A stretch of 64,000 bases of DNA from Cystobasidiopsis lactophilus (GCA_001599975.1 BCIO01000006.1:1669587-1733586), one strand, 5' to 3'. Shown: positions 9,260 through 23,396, counted from the first letter of the stretch. Numbers and translations: made by a program. The notes: generated by a model from the sequence alone, not told the origin.

Positions 9260-12200
9260 ATGGCGAGCCGGAGCCTGTCTGGAGCCGCGCCCTCTGGGCC
9301 CAGCGCCGCGGGGGGCAGCAGCAGTGGCAGCGGCGGCGGACAAAGGCAAGAGTCGACGCTGGCCGCCCGCTTGCTCGACCCGTCCACCGGTTCGTTGCGC
9401 TCTGGCCTCTGGGCTTTGGTACGCATGCTAAGGGCCTGCGCAGACATCCAAGTCAAAGTGAAGCTGGCGTCGGACATCCGCGAGAACATCGAGTCGCTCT
9501 CCAAAGACTCGCTCACCTCGTTCGCTGAGCACCTCGTCCCCGCCGTCATCTCCCTCCTGCGCCAGTCTCCCGTGTCCTTCTTAACGCACACGCCAGACCA
9601 CAAGCTGCGCTACACTTTGGTCGACCTGCTGCACCGACTGCCGTTCAGCGACTCGCTCAAGCCGCACCTCCCAGACTTGCACGCCTTGCTGCTCAAAGTC
9701 ATGCTCGACGACTCGGAGGAAGTCGCCCACTTGGCCATCAAGACTCTATTGGACTTCTACAGGCACTACAAGGACGCCCTGCAGCCCATGATCGACGACT
9801 GCTTCGACGCCATCAAGATGGTCTTTGCCGCCATGCCAAACGTCGTCGCTTCCGTCTTTAACCCCTCGTCAACTGGCGACGACGACGCACCGCCTGGCTC
9901 AGCGGCTTCCCCTACCACTCCAGCCGCTGCCACCGGGCCGACAGCGGGCGGGATGGGCGCTTCAGGCTCGAGTGGAGGAGCGACTGCCTTGCCGTCCGGC
10001 GTCAACTCGTTCAAGATCGCGGCCGAGTGCCCGATCATCATCGTCTTCCTCTTCCAAACCTACAAGGACGTCGTCCCCAAGGAGACCCAGACTTTTCTAC
10101 CCATCATCTTCGAGTTTCTGGCCCTTCAACCCGAACCCCAGCGCGCCGCCCGGCAAGAGGCCGACTCCAAGGGCTTGCTCTTGCCCGACATCTGCCCGGC
10201 CCTGCAAGGCAAGCGCACCCAGTTCTCCGACTTGCTGCTGGCCCAGGTCAAGGCCATCTCGTTCGTCGCTTACCTCTTCCGCATTGCCGGCCAAGGGTTG
10301 GCGCCTTACCGCTCCTCCATCCCCGAAATCGTCGTCCGCCTGCTCAAGGACTTCCCTTGCGAGTCGGTCACCAACCGCAAGGAGCTCCTCGTCGCTCTCC
10401 GGCATGTGCTCGCCTCAGAGTTCCGGTCTGCTTTTGTGCCCTACACCGACTTTATGCTCGACGACCGCATCCTCATCGGCCAGGGCACCACCGAGCAAGA
10501 GACGCTGCGGCAGGTCGCGTACGGCATGATTGCTGACTACGTCCACCACATCCGAGCCGACCTCACCGCCGACCAGCTCTCAAGAGTCGTCCACCTCCAA
10601 TCCCTCGTCTTGCACGACTCGACTTTGCCGTTCACCAACCACACCATGTCCTCCAAGCTCCTCCTCAACTTGGTCGGCTCGGTGCTCAACCAAGAGAGGG
10701 ACGACGCCTCGCTGCTCTTGAACCGCATCTTTGAAGTGCAGATCCGGAAGCTGGAGAGCTTGGCCATTGTGCGCTCGGAGTGGGAGCACTGGATGAGGCC
10801 CAAGACGGAGTGGGACACGCCGGAAGGCAGGGTCAAAGCGGACAGGCCGCCCATGGACGACGTGGACGTGGAGCGGAACAGGGCTATGCGGCCCATCTAC
10901 GCCATGGCTGAGTTTGAACCCGAATCTATCAAAGGTGCGTCTGGCCTCCCGTCTACTTTACAAATGGCACTGGCTCATTTGCTCTGCTCGGGGTGATGTG
11001 CAGACGTCAAGGGGTTGTTCCGAAATGTGCTGCTCACCTGCAAGTCCATCCTCGCCACCTTGAAGCACATTCGGGGCGAGGTGCCCGACGCCTCAGCGTT
11101 CGCCCGCATCTTTGTGGCCGGCGTGCGCTGCTTCAACATGTTCCCCATGTCGGAAAGCTCGACCAAGGAGATGAAGGAGGAGGTCAAGAATGTTTACGAC
11201 TCGTTCTCGGAGCGTGCGTTGCCTTCACTCTATTCCATTTGAATGGTGTAAAAGGAATCCTGCACAGTGTTCACGGGCCTGGACTTGCTGTCCTTCAACG
11301 CCATGTGGGAGCTCAAAGTCGCCCACAACTTGGACTACTCCAAGATCGCGCCGGACACCAAGCCCAAGCTGCTGCTCGACGTCTTCATTGAAGAGACGGT
11401 GCGCGGCAATTCGGAGCTCATCCTCATCCCCCAAGCGCTCCTCAGCCACCGCGAGTACTCGCACGCATCGGTCGGCATCGTCCTCCGCTACCTCATGGAC
11501 CGCCTGCCCGAGCTCGGCACCTGCGACAAGCAGACGTCCAGCGTCATCGTCCGCATCTTCAAGATGGCTTTTATGGCCGTCACGCTGAACCCGGAGGTCA
11601 ACGAGAGCGTCCTCTTACCTCACCTTCAGAACCTGGTCATGTCCTCCTTGAAGTTTGCCAGCCAAGCGCCCGAGCCGGTGCCTTACTATGTCATCCTCCG
11701 CGCCCTCTTCCGCTCCATCGGCGGCGGCAAGTTCGAGTCCCTCTACAAGGCCGTCTTGCCGTTACTCCAGACGATCCTCGAGAACCTCAATGCCCTCCTC
11801 CTCGCTGCCGACCGCCGCGAGCGCGACTTGTTCGTCGAGCTCTGCCTCACCGTGCCCGTCCGCCTCTCCTCCCTCTTGCCTTACCTCAGCTACCTCATGA
11901 AGCCCTTGGTCCTCGCCCTCGAGTCCGGCACCGACCTCGTCACCCAGGGCTTGCGCACCTTGGAGCTCTGCGTTGACAACCTGACGCCCGAGTTCCTCAA
12001 CCCGCTCATGAAGCCGGTCCTGGATCAAGTCATGGCCGCCTTATGGACGCTGTTGAGGCCGGTACCCGTTGGCAATCCCAACTACTCGCATCAGACAATG
12101 CGGATTCTCGGCAAGCTGGGCGGGCGCAACCGCCGCATGATCGGCCGCAACAAGCTCACCTGGCAGTCCATCGAGGACGACGCCAAGATGCTGGTGCACT

Positions 12201-15200
12201 TCGACGGCAAGGAGCAGTTCATCAAGATGGCTCCCGTCGTCGAGCTCGCTTTGCGCACTTTGAAGAGAGGGGACGTCCACTACCGCACCAACGCCTTCAC
12301 TTTCTTCAAGAACGCCGCGGCCACCTTTCTTAGCCAGCCGCCGAGCACGCCGAAACAGGAGGAGGCGCTCTGCCACATCTTCCGCGGTCTGATGGAGGCC
12401 ACCAAGGCCGCCGAGCTCGTCGAAGAGGCCAACGCCTACCTCGACTCGATGTGCAACTATATCTTTGAGACGGAGCTCAGCCAGACCCTTCCCCAAACCG
12501 GCTTCGGCAAGCACCTCCTGCCCTTGTCCTCCGTCTTGCTGGACGCCTTCGTCGAGACGCTGGTCATCGCCTCCACCGACTCGCAAGAGGACTTGAATAG
12601 GGCCGCTGAGCAGACCAAGCGCATCACCGCGGCGTTGTTGGCATCGGACAAGGTGTCGAGGGAGCGCTTCATCCCGGTCTTGCGCCAGTTCGTTGCCCGC
12701 CTGTCGACCATGTGCTACGATCATCTCTGGCAGCGTAAGATTGGTGCCGCCACCGGCTTGCATATCCTCATCACCCAGCTCGAGCTGGCGCCGAGCATCG
12801 ATTGGCTCCAGAACCATGAGCTCGAGACGGTCCGGGCGTTACTCTTCCTCCTCAAGGACGCCCCATCCGACCCGCCGCCGTCGCTGAAGAAGGCTGAAGA
12901 GACGCTGCTCCACATCTGCGCCCACACCTCGCTCGTCAACTCGAACAACAACGTCCAGCAGATGAACTTCCTCATCGGCCTCCTCGCCGTCGAGCTCTCC
13001 AGCCAGGTCAGCATGGTCCGGGAAGCCACCAAAGAGGCCATCCGCATCATCGCTGAGCGTCGAAATGTGTCCATCGCCGAGGTGTTGATGCCGGTCAAGG
13101 AGCGGCTCTTAACACCTATCTTTGCCAAGCCGCTCCGAGCTTTGGCATTCGCCATGCAGATCGGCCACCTGGATACCGTCACATACTGCATCTCCCTACA
13201 GCCACCTCTCCTCGAGTTTGAGTCCCCGCGGCCACCGCCAACCGATACTGCAACACCCGCCGCAGACGGCAGCGCCGCTGAACCCTCGACTCCGCAGTCT
13301 GCGTCCGCCCAGCAGCAAACTCCCCAGCAGCAACCGACTCCCCAGCAGCAACCTGGCGCTCCTCCTTTCAATCCAGCTCAATCCCAGCAACTTTACGCCT
13401 CTCAATCCGCCAATCAACCTCCCAGCCACCCTCACCTCCACACTTTCGATAGCATGCTCGCCCGCATCCTCATCGAAGCGCTGGGCATCGCAGATGCTGA
13501 CGACGCTGCCTTATCTGGCAAGAACGACCAGCACAAGAACACGACCCTCCTCATCCAGCTCCGCGTCGTCTGCGTCCGCTTTCTGTCCGCCGCCATGGCC
13601 ACCAACGAGTACAACGCCCCGCACAACGCGCAGATGCGGGCCAAGGTGCTCCAGGTCTACTTCAAACTCCTCTACCGACCAGAGAAAGAAGTGGTAGAAG
13701 CGGCCTACCTCGCTCTCAAGTCTGTCATCCAGCAGCACGGCAAACTGCCGAAAGACATGCTGCAGACCGGCCTTCGGTCAGTCTCTCTTCTCTTCTTTTT
13801 GTCATTTACTACTCTAAAGGCAAAGGCCACAGTCCTGTCCTCCAAAATCTGGCAGACCCGCGCAAGCTCGACGTCCAATCGCTCGACAGCCTTGCCCGCC
13901 TCCTCCAGCTCCTTACGAACTACTTCAAGGTCGAGATCGGGCACAAGCTGCTCGACCACTTCCGCATGATTTCCCAAGATCTGGGCAACTTGACGCGGGC
14001 AGAGATGACGCCGCAAGACGAGAACAGCCCGCTCAAAATTCTGTGCGCCGTCGTCAAGATCTTCCACTTCTTGCCGCAGCCTGCCTCCGAGATCTTCGTT
14101 ACCGACCTTTCGGCCTCCGTCGTCGGCATCGAGAAGGCGCTGAAGAAGGTCGGGAGCACCATCTTCACCGAGTACCTGGCCCTTTACCTCAACATTTACC
14201 CGGCCAAAGCCGCCGAGCTGTTCTTCATGCGGATGACGGACGACTTGGCGTGGGCGCGCACCTTCATCTCGGTGCTGTCCTCGGGCCACGCCGACGCGCT
14301 GCGGTCCTACGTCTTGGAAAATGCCACCTCGCTTTTCAGCCCACTGTTTGGAGGCGACCAGCGGCCACCACCCACAGCAGAAGAGCCGGCAAGGCAGCCG
14401 TGGCGAGCAGCCTACCATGGCGCGCTCGTCATGCTGGCCTTAGTGCAGACGGATCCGACATGGCTCAAGCCGAACGGCCCGTTGATGGGCGCCGTCGTGC
14501 AGAGGTGGTGCTCACAGGAGCGGAAGGACCGCCTGGCGCAGCAAGGGGCCGACCACCTCGAGCAGCTGGCTGAGGACGACGTCGTCCTCCAGCTCTTTTT
14601 GGTCTACCTCCAGTTGGAGGAGAAGAATGTGGACGTCTTGTTCCACTGTGTCGAAGTCTTCGCCTCTCGCCAGGCAACGGATCGCCTGGGGCTGCTCAAG
14701 TATCTGCACACCCATATCATTGCCAGCCCCAACGTCGAATTCAAGCGGCGCATCCTCGAGCGCTTCCTCGACATCTTTGACAGCAGCAGCAACATCTCGG
14801 AAGCGCACAAGGCGGCCGCCCTCAAGTACCTCGTCAACCCGCTGCTCATGGTCTCGCTCTCTCGCGATTCAGAAGAGGAGGGGCTGCTGGACGCCGACTA
14901 CGTGGCCAAGCTGCATGCCCGACTTTGGCAGCCGGCGCTGAACGAGGAGTGGCTAGCGACCCATGTCACCACCGAGCCTCTCAAGATCGAGCTCATGTAC
15001 ATGACCAAGCTCATCATCCGCCGCCGCCCGCAGCTGGTCGCCGACATCAAGAAGGACCTGATCAAATTTGGGTGGATCAACTTCAAGAGTAACGAGCCGA
15101 CTGTCTTGTTTTCCTCCTACGCCCTCATCGCCCAGTTCCTAGCGCAGTACGAGTCGCCCACTAAGCTGGTACTGCTGGTCTACAACTTCCTCCTCAAGGC

Positions 15201-18200
15201 CACCAACCCCGAGGTCAAGAACCTCACCCGTGAAGGCCTCGCTGTGCTCGGCCCGTGCTTGCCAGTGCGCGGTGTCTATGCCGACGTCAAGCAGACGGAC
15301 TGGGTCAAGGCGACTCGCGCCATTCTTCAAGACGAGACACAGTCTGCCGTCCTCCAGTCCAACCTCATTTTGGCCTTCATGGTCCGCCAGCCGGAGCTTT
15401 TCTTCCCCAAGCGCGAGCTTTTCTGCCACAACATCACCGCCAATCTCCCCCGGCTCGTCTCATTCGCGCAGTCCAACGCTGAATCGCGAACGCTGGCGGT
15501 CGACCTGTTCGCCTTGCTGCTTCAATGGGAGCAGATGCGCGTTAAGCACATCAAGGAGGAGCGGACCAAGTCCATGGACGTTGATATGGTCGACGGGCGG
15601 TCGGTCTCAGCGGCCCCGTCGTCTACAAGTGTGTCAACGCAGACGTCGACGTGGCAGATGGCATCGGCCGCTAAGGACCAGCTCATCTTCATGCTCATCA
15701 AGACCATCTTCCAAATCGCCGAGCCACCACACCGCATACCGGCATTCTCCAAGGCCCTCGACATCCTTGCCGGCTTCTTGAGCGCCGAAATCTGGCCCGA
15801 CGTCAACCTCAAGATGTCGTTCTTCCAAAACGCCCTCATGCGAAGCGAAATCTCTGACCACAACTTGGCGCTTTGCATCGTGGCCGCCAAGGTGTTGAGC
15901 ATCATTGTCGCCTCCAAATCGGACGAATGGGTGGCTGGCAACACGCCGGGCTTGATGAAGCTGATTGAAAAGGGAATCGGCAGCACTGATCACACCATGA
16001 TCGAGTCCGTCTCGCCCATCTTGGTCCGCATGTACTCGGTCGCCAAGAACGTCAGCATCGTCGCTGCCGAGAAGCCCGCTGGCGAAGATGCGGCCACCGA
16101 CGAAACCGCCTCGCCGAGCGTCGTGGCAACGGACGAAAGCAGCAAGATGCTCTTCGAGTGGACGATCAACACTATCGACGAGGGCCTCCGCAACATGGCC
16201 AACCTGCACAGCACCGTCGCCATCGTGCAAGCCGTCTCTAAGTCGCGCCCAGAGATCGTCGACTCGTTCAGCGCACCGCTGGTCCGCGTACTCACCAGGC
16301 TGTCCAAGGAACACCAGTCCAATGCGCTTCCGGACAACGTCATTGGTCACCACCAGAGGCTGTTGGAGACCACCATCCTCATTTTGAAGAGCAGGGCCAG
16401 CTCCATTGGCGAGCAGCGGCGCTGGCTGCTCGCAGCCTTGATCGGCTTGCTGGAGAAGACGACTTCGATCCCGATGGGCCGCTTCCTCCTCAAGCTGCTG
16501 ACCGATTGGGTCTTTGACGACCGCAAGGACTCGTTCCCCACGCTCAAAGAGAAGGCGGGCCTGCTGGCCAAGATGACCTCCTTCGATGGCCGGCTAGAGG
16601 AAGAGCTGTTCAAGGACTTCCTCCGCGTCGTCCTCCGGATCTACAAAGAGCCCTCATTTGCTCGCTCCGACCTCACCGTCCGCCTCGAGCACGCTTTCTT
16701 GGTCGGCTGCCGCAACCGAGATGCTGCCATCCGCGGCGAGTTCCTCCAGCTCTTCGACAAGAACATCTCGCGGTCACTTTTCACTCGCCTACACTACCTC
16801 ATTGGCGTTCAATCCTGGGAAACGCTCGCCGAGTCCAACTGGATTCACCAAGCCCTCGACTTGGTACTGGGAGCGGTCGACAGAGAGCAGCGGCTGTTCA
16901 CCCGCAAGGCGCCCAATGACACGCCCGAGCACCCTTTTGCGGCTACTATTCAAGAGTTCAAGATGGGCGAGCTCATTGATGCGACACGCAAGCTTTGCTA
17001 CGCCGATGCCAACACGACCATGACGATGTGGACTTCCGTGTTCTCGGCCACTTGGCAATGTCTTTCGCACAAAGAGCAGCTCGACATCACCCGGTTCATG
17101 GTATCCCTGCTCTCAAAGGAGTACCACGTTCGCTGCGTCGACCGCCGGCCGAACAACATTCAAAGCCTGCTCAGTGGCCTTCTGGCTTGCACCGACCCGA
17201 CTCCAGCTCTCCCGGCCCACCTCTTACGGTACCTCGGGCGCACCTTCTGTGCACACTACGTCTCCATCGAGATGCTCCAGGACGCTGTCGAACAGGGCGA
17301 ATACGACTCCACCTTCCCCAACTCGGCCGAGGGCCACAACAATGTCATTCACCAGACCAACCTCGACGCGCTTGCCGAGATCTACTCTGACTTGAGCGAA
17401 GAAGACCTGTTCTATGGATTGTGGCGACGGCGGTGTAAGTTTGCTGGCAGCCGACAATATTTTGTTGCTGATGCGCCTTGCCTCCATCAGCCCTCTACCC
17501 GGAAACAAACATTGCCATCTCTTTCGAGCAGAATGGCATGTGGACGCAAGCGCAGCAACTTTACGAAGCTGCTCAGGTCAAAGCACGAAGCGGCGTCATG
17601 CCCTTCACAGAGTCGGAATACGGTCTGTGGGAGGATCATTGGGTCTTGAGCGCCCAGAAGCTCCAACGCGTAGGTTTCTTTTTCCCTTTTCCACACCTCG
17701 TCGTCTGAAAGCTACTGTGCCTGCAGTGGGACGTCCTCCTGGATTTGGCCCGGCACGAAGGCAACCCGGATCTTAACTTGGAAGCCAGCTGGCGCCAGTG
17801 CGACTGGTTCGCCGACTGCGACAGCCTCACAAACGTCGTAGAGCAGCTTCCCTCGGCACCAACGCCTCGCCGCCGAGTCTTCGAGGCCCTTTTGCACCTC
17901 ATCAAGGCCAGCACTCCTGGTCAACCTCAAGACCCCGCCCAATTGGACGGCTACGTCAAAGCCTGCACCACCGGCATCGAACTCGCCCTTCGGAAGTGGT
18001 ACTATCTACCAGAAATGGTGGGACCAGCCCATATCCCAGTTCTCCACACCTTCCAGCAGTTCGTCGAGCTGTCCGAAGCCGGGCCCATCTTTGCCTCGCT
18101 GGCTTCGACCAACTCTTCCAATGTCGATCAACGCGCCTCGGAGCTCAAGAGCATCCTTTCCATGTGGCGCGAGCGCCTTCCCAACATTTGGGACGACATC

Positions 18201-21200
18201 AACATCTGGTCCGATTTGGTGTCTTGGCGCCAACACGTCTTCCAAGCCATCAACCGCACCCTCCTCCCTCTTATCCCGCCTCAAAACACTGGTCAGCAGC
18301 AGCCCAGCTCCTTCTACCGCGGCTACCACGAAACTGCGTGGATCGTCAACCGCTTCGCCCACGTCGCCCGCAAGCACCACCTCACCGAAGTCTGCCACAA
18401 CGCCCTCAACAAGATCTACACCTTGCCCAACATCGAGATTCAAGAGGCATTCCTGAAGCTGCGCGAACAGGCCAAGTCGCACTTCCACAACCACGGCCCC
18501 AGCGAGCTCACCGCCGGCCTCGAGGTCATCAATAACACCAACTTGATGTACTTCAACAACGTACAAAAGTCCGAATTCTTCACCCTCAAGGGCATGTTCC
18601 TTGCCAAGATTGGGCTTCGCGACGAGGCCTTGCAGATCTTCAACCAGGCGGCGACTCTGGAGATGTCGTTCCCCAAGGCGTGGGCCGAGTGGGGCGACTT
18701 CTACGACCGCCTCTACAAGGAGAATCCGTCGGACCTCTCTTTGGCCTCCCTCGCCGTCTCCAGCTACCTCCAAGCGTCCGGCCTGTACAAGAACGGCAAG
18801 TCGCGCAAGCTGCTGGTCCGCATCCTGTGGCTCTTGTCCCTCGACGACGCCCAGGGCACGGTCGCCAAGGCCTTCGACGCCTACAAGGGCGAAGTGCCGC
18901 TCTGGTACTGGATCACCTTCGTGCCCCAGCTTTTGACTGCGCTCAACCACCGCGAGTCCAAATACGCCAAGGTCATTTTGATGAAGATTGCTCGGATGTT
19001 CCCTCAGGTTCGTTTCTTGCCTTTTAGCCACTATTTCTACCCCTCTCAGACCAACGCACAGTCGTTGTTCTTCCAATTGCGAGCCTGCAAGTACGACATG
19101 GAAGTCACAAAGCACCAATACTTGCGGGCCAAGGCCGAACGCGCCAAGGCTGAGCAACGCAAAGACGCCAATGGCGACGTTGAGATGAGCGGCCCGACAC
19201 CAGCTTCTGGCTCCTCGGTCCCAGCTCAGCAAGCCACGCCTGCTTCTGGCGCTGTCACCAGCACATTCAGCGGCAATGGCATTGTCGAGCAGCAGCAACA
19301 GCAAGCGATGATGATGCAGCAGCAGCAGCAGCACATGGGCAATGGCCAACCAGGCACACCTTCCGGAGCACAAGCGCCCCCTGCTCGGCCGCAACCGTGG
19401 GACTTGGTCGACGAAGTTCATCAGTCGCTCAAGACCGCTTACCCGCTCTTGGCCCTCACCCTCGAGACTTTGGCCGACCAGCTCGTCCAGCGCTTCAAGG
19501 TCCACTACGAGGAAGAGATGTATCGTGTCGTGCACGTCCTCCTCACCGACGCCATCAACCTGGTCGTCCAGGGAGGCGGCGATGACGACGCGGTCGCACC
19601 CGAGAGCACCTTGGCCAACATGCGCCGCTTCGCCGAGAAGTTCACTAACGATGCGCTGAAGGTCGAATTCTACAAGGACTTTGTCGATCCGCAGCCGACG
19701 CCGGCTCAGCTCATTGCCCGCCTCCAAAGGTGGCGCGACCGGTTCAAGAACATGATCGAGGGCCGGGGCAAGAAGCAGCACCTCGAATCCACGTCACATT
19801 GGCTGGTCGAGTTCGTGTATCACCGCTTCGATGAGATCGAGGTACCAGGCCAATACCTCAAGCTGGAGGACAACGCGCAGAACTTTGTCAAGATCGCCTA
19901 CTTCGATCCGAAGTACGAGATGTACCGCCAGTTCCACGGCGTCACTCGCCGCGTCACTCTCTACGGTCAAGACGGCACTGTGCACCCATTTGTCATTCAA
20001 GTGCCGTCGCCAAGGCATGGCCGCCGCGAAGAGCGCATCCTCCAGCTCTACCGCCTGCTCAACTGCCCCATCTCCCGCTTCGGCGAGAGCCGCAAGCGCG
20101 ATTTGGAGTTGCCCGCGCCCATCTACATCCCGTTGAACACTGGCCATCGCTTGGTCGCCTCCGACCCCTCGGTGCTCAGCATGCAGGACATCTTCGAGCA
20201 ATACTGCGCCAAGGCCGGCATGTCGACAGAGGAGCCCTTGCTCGCTTTTGCCCAATCGCTCAACAGGCTGCGCAAGGCTCACCAAGGCGAGCTCACGGAA
20301 GATCAGATGAAGGCTGCTCGATTGGAGGTCTTCACCGAGATTGCCACCAAAATCTTCCCTGATGACATTCTCAAAAACGTGCGTCGCTTGCTTCTCGTGT
20401 GTCTTTACGTTGGCTTACAATCGCTTGCAGCATATGACCAAGGCCATGGCGACCGCCTCCGATTTGTGGCACGCTCGCAAGCAGATGACGCTCGACCTCT
20501 CGGCCTTCATCTTCACAACCTATGTCTTCTTTATGGGCCAGCGTACGCCTGTGCGGATCCAAATATCGAAGCAGTCCGGATCGTTGTGGACGACAGATCC
20601 TTTGCCTGGTCCGTTTCGCTTTCGGTTCTTTGCCTTTGGCAATTGTGCTCATCGTCATTATCGAACAGGCTTCCACACTCAAAAGCCAGAGATTCACCAC
20701 GACGAGCCAGTGCCTTTCCGCTTCACCCCCAACCTGCAGCGCTTCGTCACCGCTTTGGGCACAGAAGGCCGCCTCTCGACCGGCATCATGGCGATTGCGC
20801 GCGCTCTGTTGGAGTCGGAGCACGACCTCGAGCACCGGCTCAGCATCTTCATGAAGGAAGAGGTTGTCGCTTGGTATCATCTTCAAAAGACGGCGCCCAC
20901 CGAGGTCGGCGTCAGGGACAGCACACTGGCCAACATCGACCTCGTAGTCAAAAGGACCAAGTTGCTCGCATGCAGCGTCGAGCGCGAGAAGGTGCGTTGT
21001 TGTACTGGCTTTGACATTGATCTTTGCCCATACTTTTGCGCAACAGCAACCTGTTGGCTCTGTGCCGGCCAACCAAACCGTGCTGGAGCTCATCTCCCAG
21101 GCCACGAACCCTGTTGCGCTCTCGTCCACGGACGTGAACTGTGCGTTCATCTCTCTTTTTTGTGGAGAGGCTTGTCTCATTCGCTCTTCTCGCAACAGAC

Positions 21201-21215
21201 TTGCCGTGGCTCTAG
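9260..21215 (+). CDS. TRA1: TRA1, pseudokinase scaffold of SAGA and NuA4
   Basis: Orthologue of yeast Tra1 and human TRRAP, the non-catalytic PIKK that binds activators and anchors the SAGA and NuA4 acetyltransferase complexes. Exons are 9260-10934, 11004-11213, 11268-13776, 13833-17434, 17491-17669, 17727-19007, 19050-20378, 20431-20608, 20669-20991, 21047-21140 and 21199-21215. They sum to 11,397 nt, that is 3,798 residues, the size expected for the family. HEAT repeats fill roughly the first two thirds, then FAT (around GLWRRRSLYPETN onward), then a kinase-like domain starting near [19 protein letters not shown] that lacks catalytic HRD/DFG-type motifs, then a C-terminal FATC-like end STDVNYLPWL. 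Low-complexity inserts are Pro/Gln-rich near residue 1,340 and poly-Gln/Met between FAT and kinase (19,280-19,340). An alternative start at 9197 would add 21 residues. Confidence 0.96.
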
Positions 21216-21325
21216 AGAAACGAAAATTTGGAACGAGTGTACTTGTATTGGAAAGGGAATTCTTGCGTTCGAATGTAATCTGAAGTTCTACATCTTGGAA
21301 ACTTAATGGGGTGCCTGGCGCAGAT

Positions 21326-23396
21326 CTATGTCGAGAAGTCGCCCTCGCCCGCCGACTCCGCCACCTCCTCCTCTGCGTGCTGCTTCAATACCCCTTCTCT
21401 GTATCGCTCCTCTTGTCGCCGTTTCTTCTCTTCCTTAGCCTTCCACTTCTGCTTCTTCAGCTTGGCATCTTGATAGCCTGCCTCGACCACCTCTTCGAAG
21501 GAAGCGCCGCGCCCTTTGGTGTCGTGGTAACTGTGCTGGTAGACCGTAAAATGTGTGTTGATGGAACTGCGGGTGAATATGGCGAGCTTCGCCTCCTCTC
21601 GCACCGTGGACCAGCTGACTTCAGTGCTGTGGCGATATCTCTTGACAGTTGAGTCCGGTCGTAATTGCCTCAGGCTATGAGGCAAAACTGAGCAGGCAAC
21701 CCCCAATCGTGTTACACATTTTCTTACTGCTTGAACAGACGGAATTCATGCACAGGCGTCCAAATTCGTTGGTGTGACTTGTATGGTTGTCCCGCTTCGA
21801 AGTCGCGATTGAGGGTCGCCCTGGTCCGGTGCAAAGTGAGAATCAACACATGTCAAGGAAGGAGCAGCTCACCAACGCCTGAGACACTGTCGCGGTGCAC
21901 GTGTTGCAACTTGAGAAGAGACTTTGGACCAAATGCCCTTCTTGCCGAACAGCCTGCGGTACTCATCCACCGCCGCTCGTAATCGTGCATCCTCGGCTTC
22001 CGTCCACGGACCTCGCATGCGCTCTTCTGCCTTGTTTTTGAACCAGGCGAACTTGCTAAAGGTCTGGACAGTCGAATGTCCCACCGCTTCCGCAATATCT
22101 GCCCAAGCAAAGCCCAGCGCCTGCCTTTGATTCGCTAAGGAGAAAAGCTCGTCGATTTCCGCCTCCGTCCAGGGGTCTTTATTTCCAGCATGCGGATCCA
22201 GCAGCCTCACAGCTCGGTTGCGAATGGCTGGCAGTGCTCGCGATGGGACGAGATCAAGCCACATTTGACGCAGAGAGGTGGAAAAGGCAGTGCCACGGCT
22301 ACGAACTGCTTGTAGGAAGTGTTCGGATGCGACATTTGAAGAGGTTGAAATGATTGCGACGCAGTGAAGGATGAGGCGGTCTTCGTAGACGCTGAATTTG
22401 CCCCACTTGAACTCTGGTAGCCCAAGAGCTTGCGTGTACGCCAGCGCTGAGGTTTTTGTAAGCTTGTGGTTTGCCAACAAGGCTCGCGTAATCTCCGTGA
22501 CGGGAACGCCATTGTCGACTCGCTCCAAGCACTCTTCGATTGAAAGCAGGGGTTCACCGTCGTCCCACTCCTCAACATCCGAGTCGTACGTGTCGAAACC
22601 TCGAAGAAGAGCACGGCCATGTTCGTTGAGTCGCAAGCTGGCCGAGTTGGAGGAGACCTTGTCGAAAAGTGGTATGTGCCGGCCTTCCACAAACGCCTCG
22701 CCCTTCTCCGTCAACACCAGCGCCGCCGAGTCCGGGTCGTCGTCCTCCGGCATGAACTTGTCCCAGTCCTCCTCTGCCAGCTCGAGAGCGGCCGAGTTGG
22801 CGCACACTCGGCGGAAGATGAGCTTCTTTTCCAGCGGCGGGAGACCAAGATCAACAACGGCCGAGCCGGGCGAGGAAGCGCGGGAAGGTGCAGGCTCTTC
22901 GTCTTCGCTATCATCAGAAAGGGTCTTGGGGTCGACAAAGGCGCTTTCGGGAGAGGAGACGCGGGAGGAAGCGTCTTCGGAAGGAACGTCAGGTGAAGGA
23001 GAACGAGGAGCGGGCGAAACTGAGCGAGGAGAAGCTGGCACTTGGGACTCTGGGAAGGAGACATCTGGGAAGGAGATGTTGCAGACGGCTGAGCCAACGT
23101 CGCTGGGAGCGGGCGAGGAGGGAGCGCAGAGCACGACCCGCGACTTTTTGGGCTTCTTCCTCCTCTTCTTCTTGGGCTGCTCGGGCGGGCAGGGAGCTGG
23201 ATCAGGCAGAGGCACGTCTTCTGGCTCTGGCTCGACCTTGGACCTCTTCTTCTTCTTCGAAGTCTTTTGGCGCTGTTTTGTTGACTGTTGAGCGCGAAAG
23301 CCGCTTGAGTCGGGCGATCGAGCGCACCTTTGGAGCTGGGCTCTCGAGCTCGTTGTCTGAGCCTGGCTCGGGCTTGATGCGCTTCTTTTGGGACAT
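21326..23396 (-). CDS. REB1/TTF1-like multi-Myb DNA-binding protein (paralogue 1)
   Basis: Exons (minus) are 23328-23396, 21873-23284, 21728-21820 and 21326-21674; they sum to 1,923 nt, that is 640 residues. Introns of 43, 52 and 53 nt are all GT-AG. The N-terminal third is basic then acidic and Ser/Pro-rich with nuclear-localisation-like KKKRRKKPKK. Myb/SANT-type repeats follow: WGKFSVYEDRLIL (about residue 380), PWTEAEIDELFSLANQ, GPWTEAEDARLRAAVDEYRR with GIWSKVSSQV and CLRRW, and a last repeat starting RIWTPVHEFRLFK. This architecture is that of fungal Reb1/Rtf1 and animal TTF1, which bind rDNA terminators and promoters and block Pol I and replication forks. Orthology is likely, but there are three paralogues in this window. 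It converges on TRA1 with only about 110 nt between stops. Confidence 0.8.

Noticed and set aside
12041-12817. 258-codon minus-strand frame inside TRA1
   Set aside because: Shadow of the HEAT-repeat coding strand for the same reason; no family resemblance.
13705-14418. 237-codon minus-strand frame spanning a TRA1 intron
   Set aside because: It crosses a well-supported intron of the sense gene and has no independent support.
18006-19781. 591-codon open frame on the minus strand inside TRA1
   Set aside because: It lies entirely antisense to conserved FAT-domain exons. Long antisense frames are expected where GC-rich codon use makes the reverse complement poor in stops. Its sequence is Leu/Glu/Val/Gly-rich without any domain.
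22398-23291. 297-codon plus-strand Ser/Glu-rich frame
   Set aside because: Antisense to the acidic and Ser-rich N-terminal region of the REB1-like protein.
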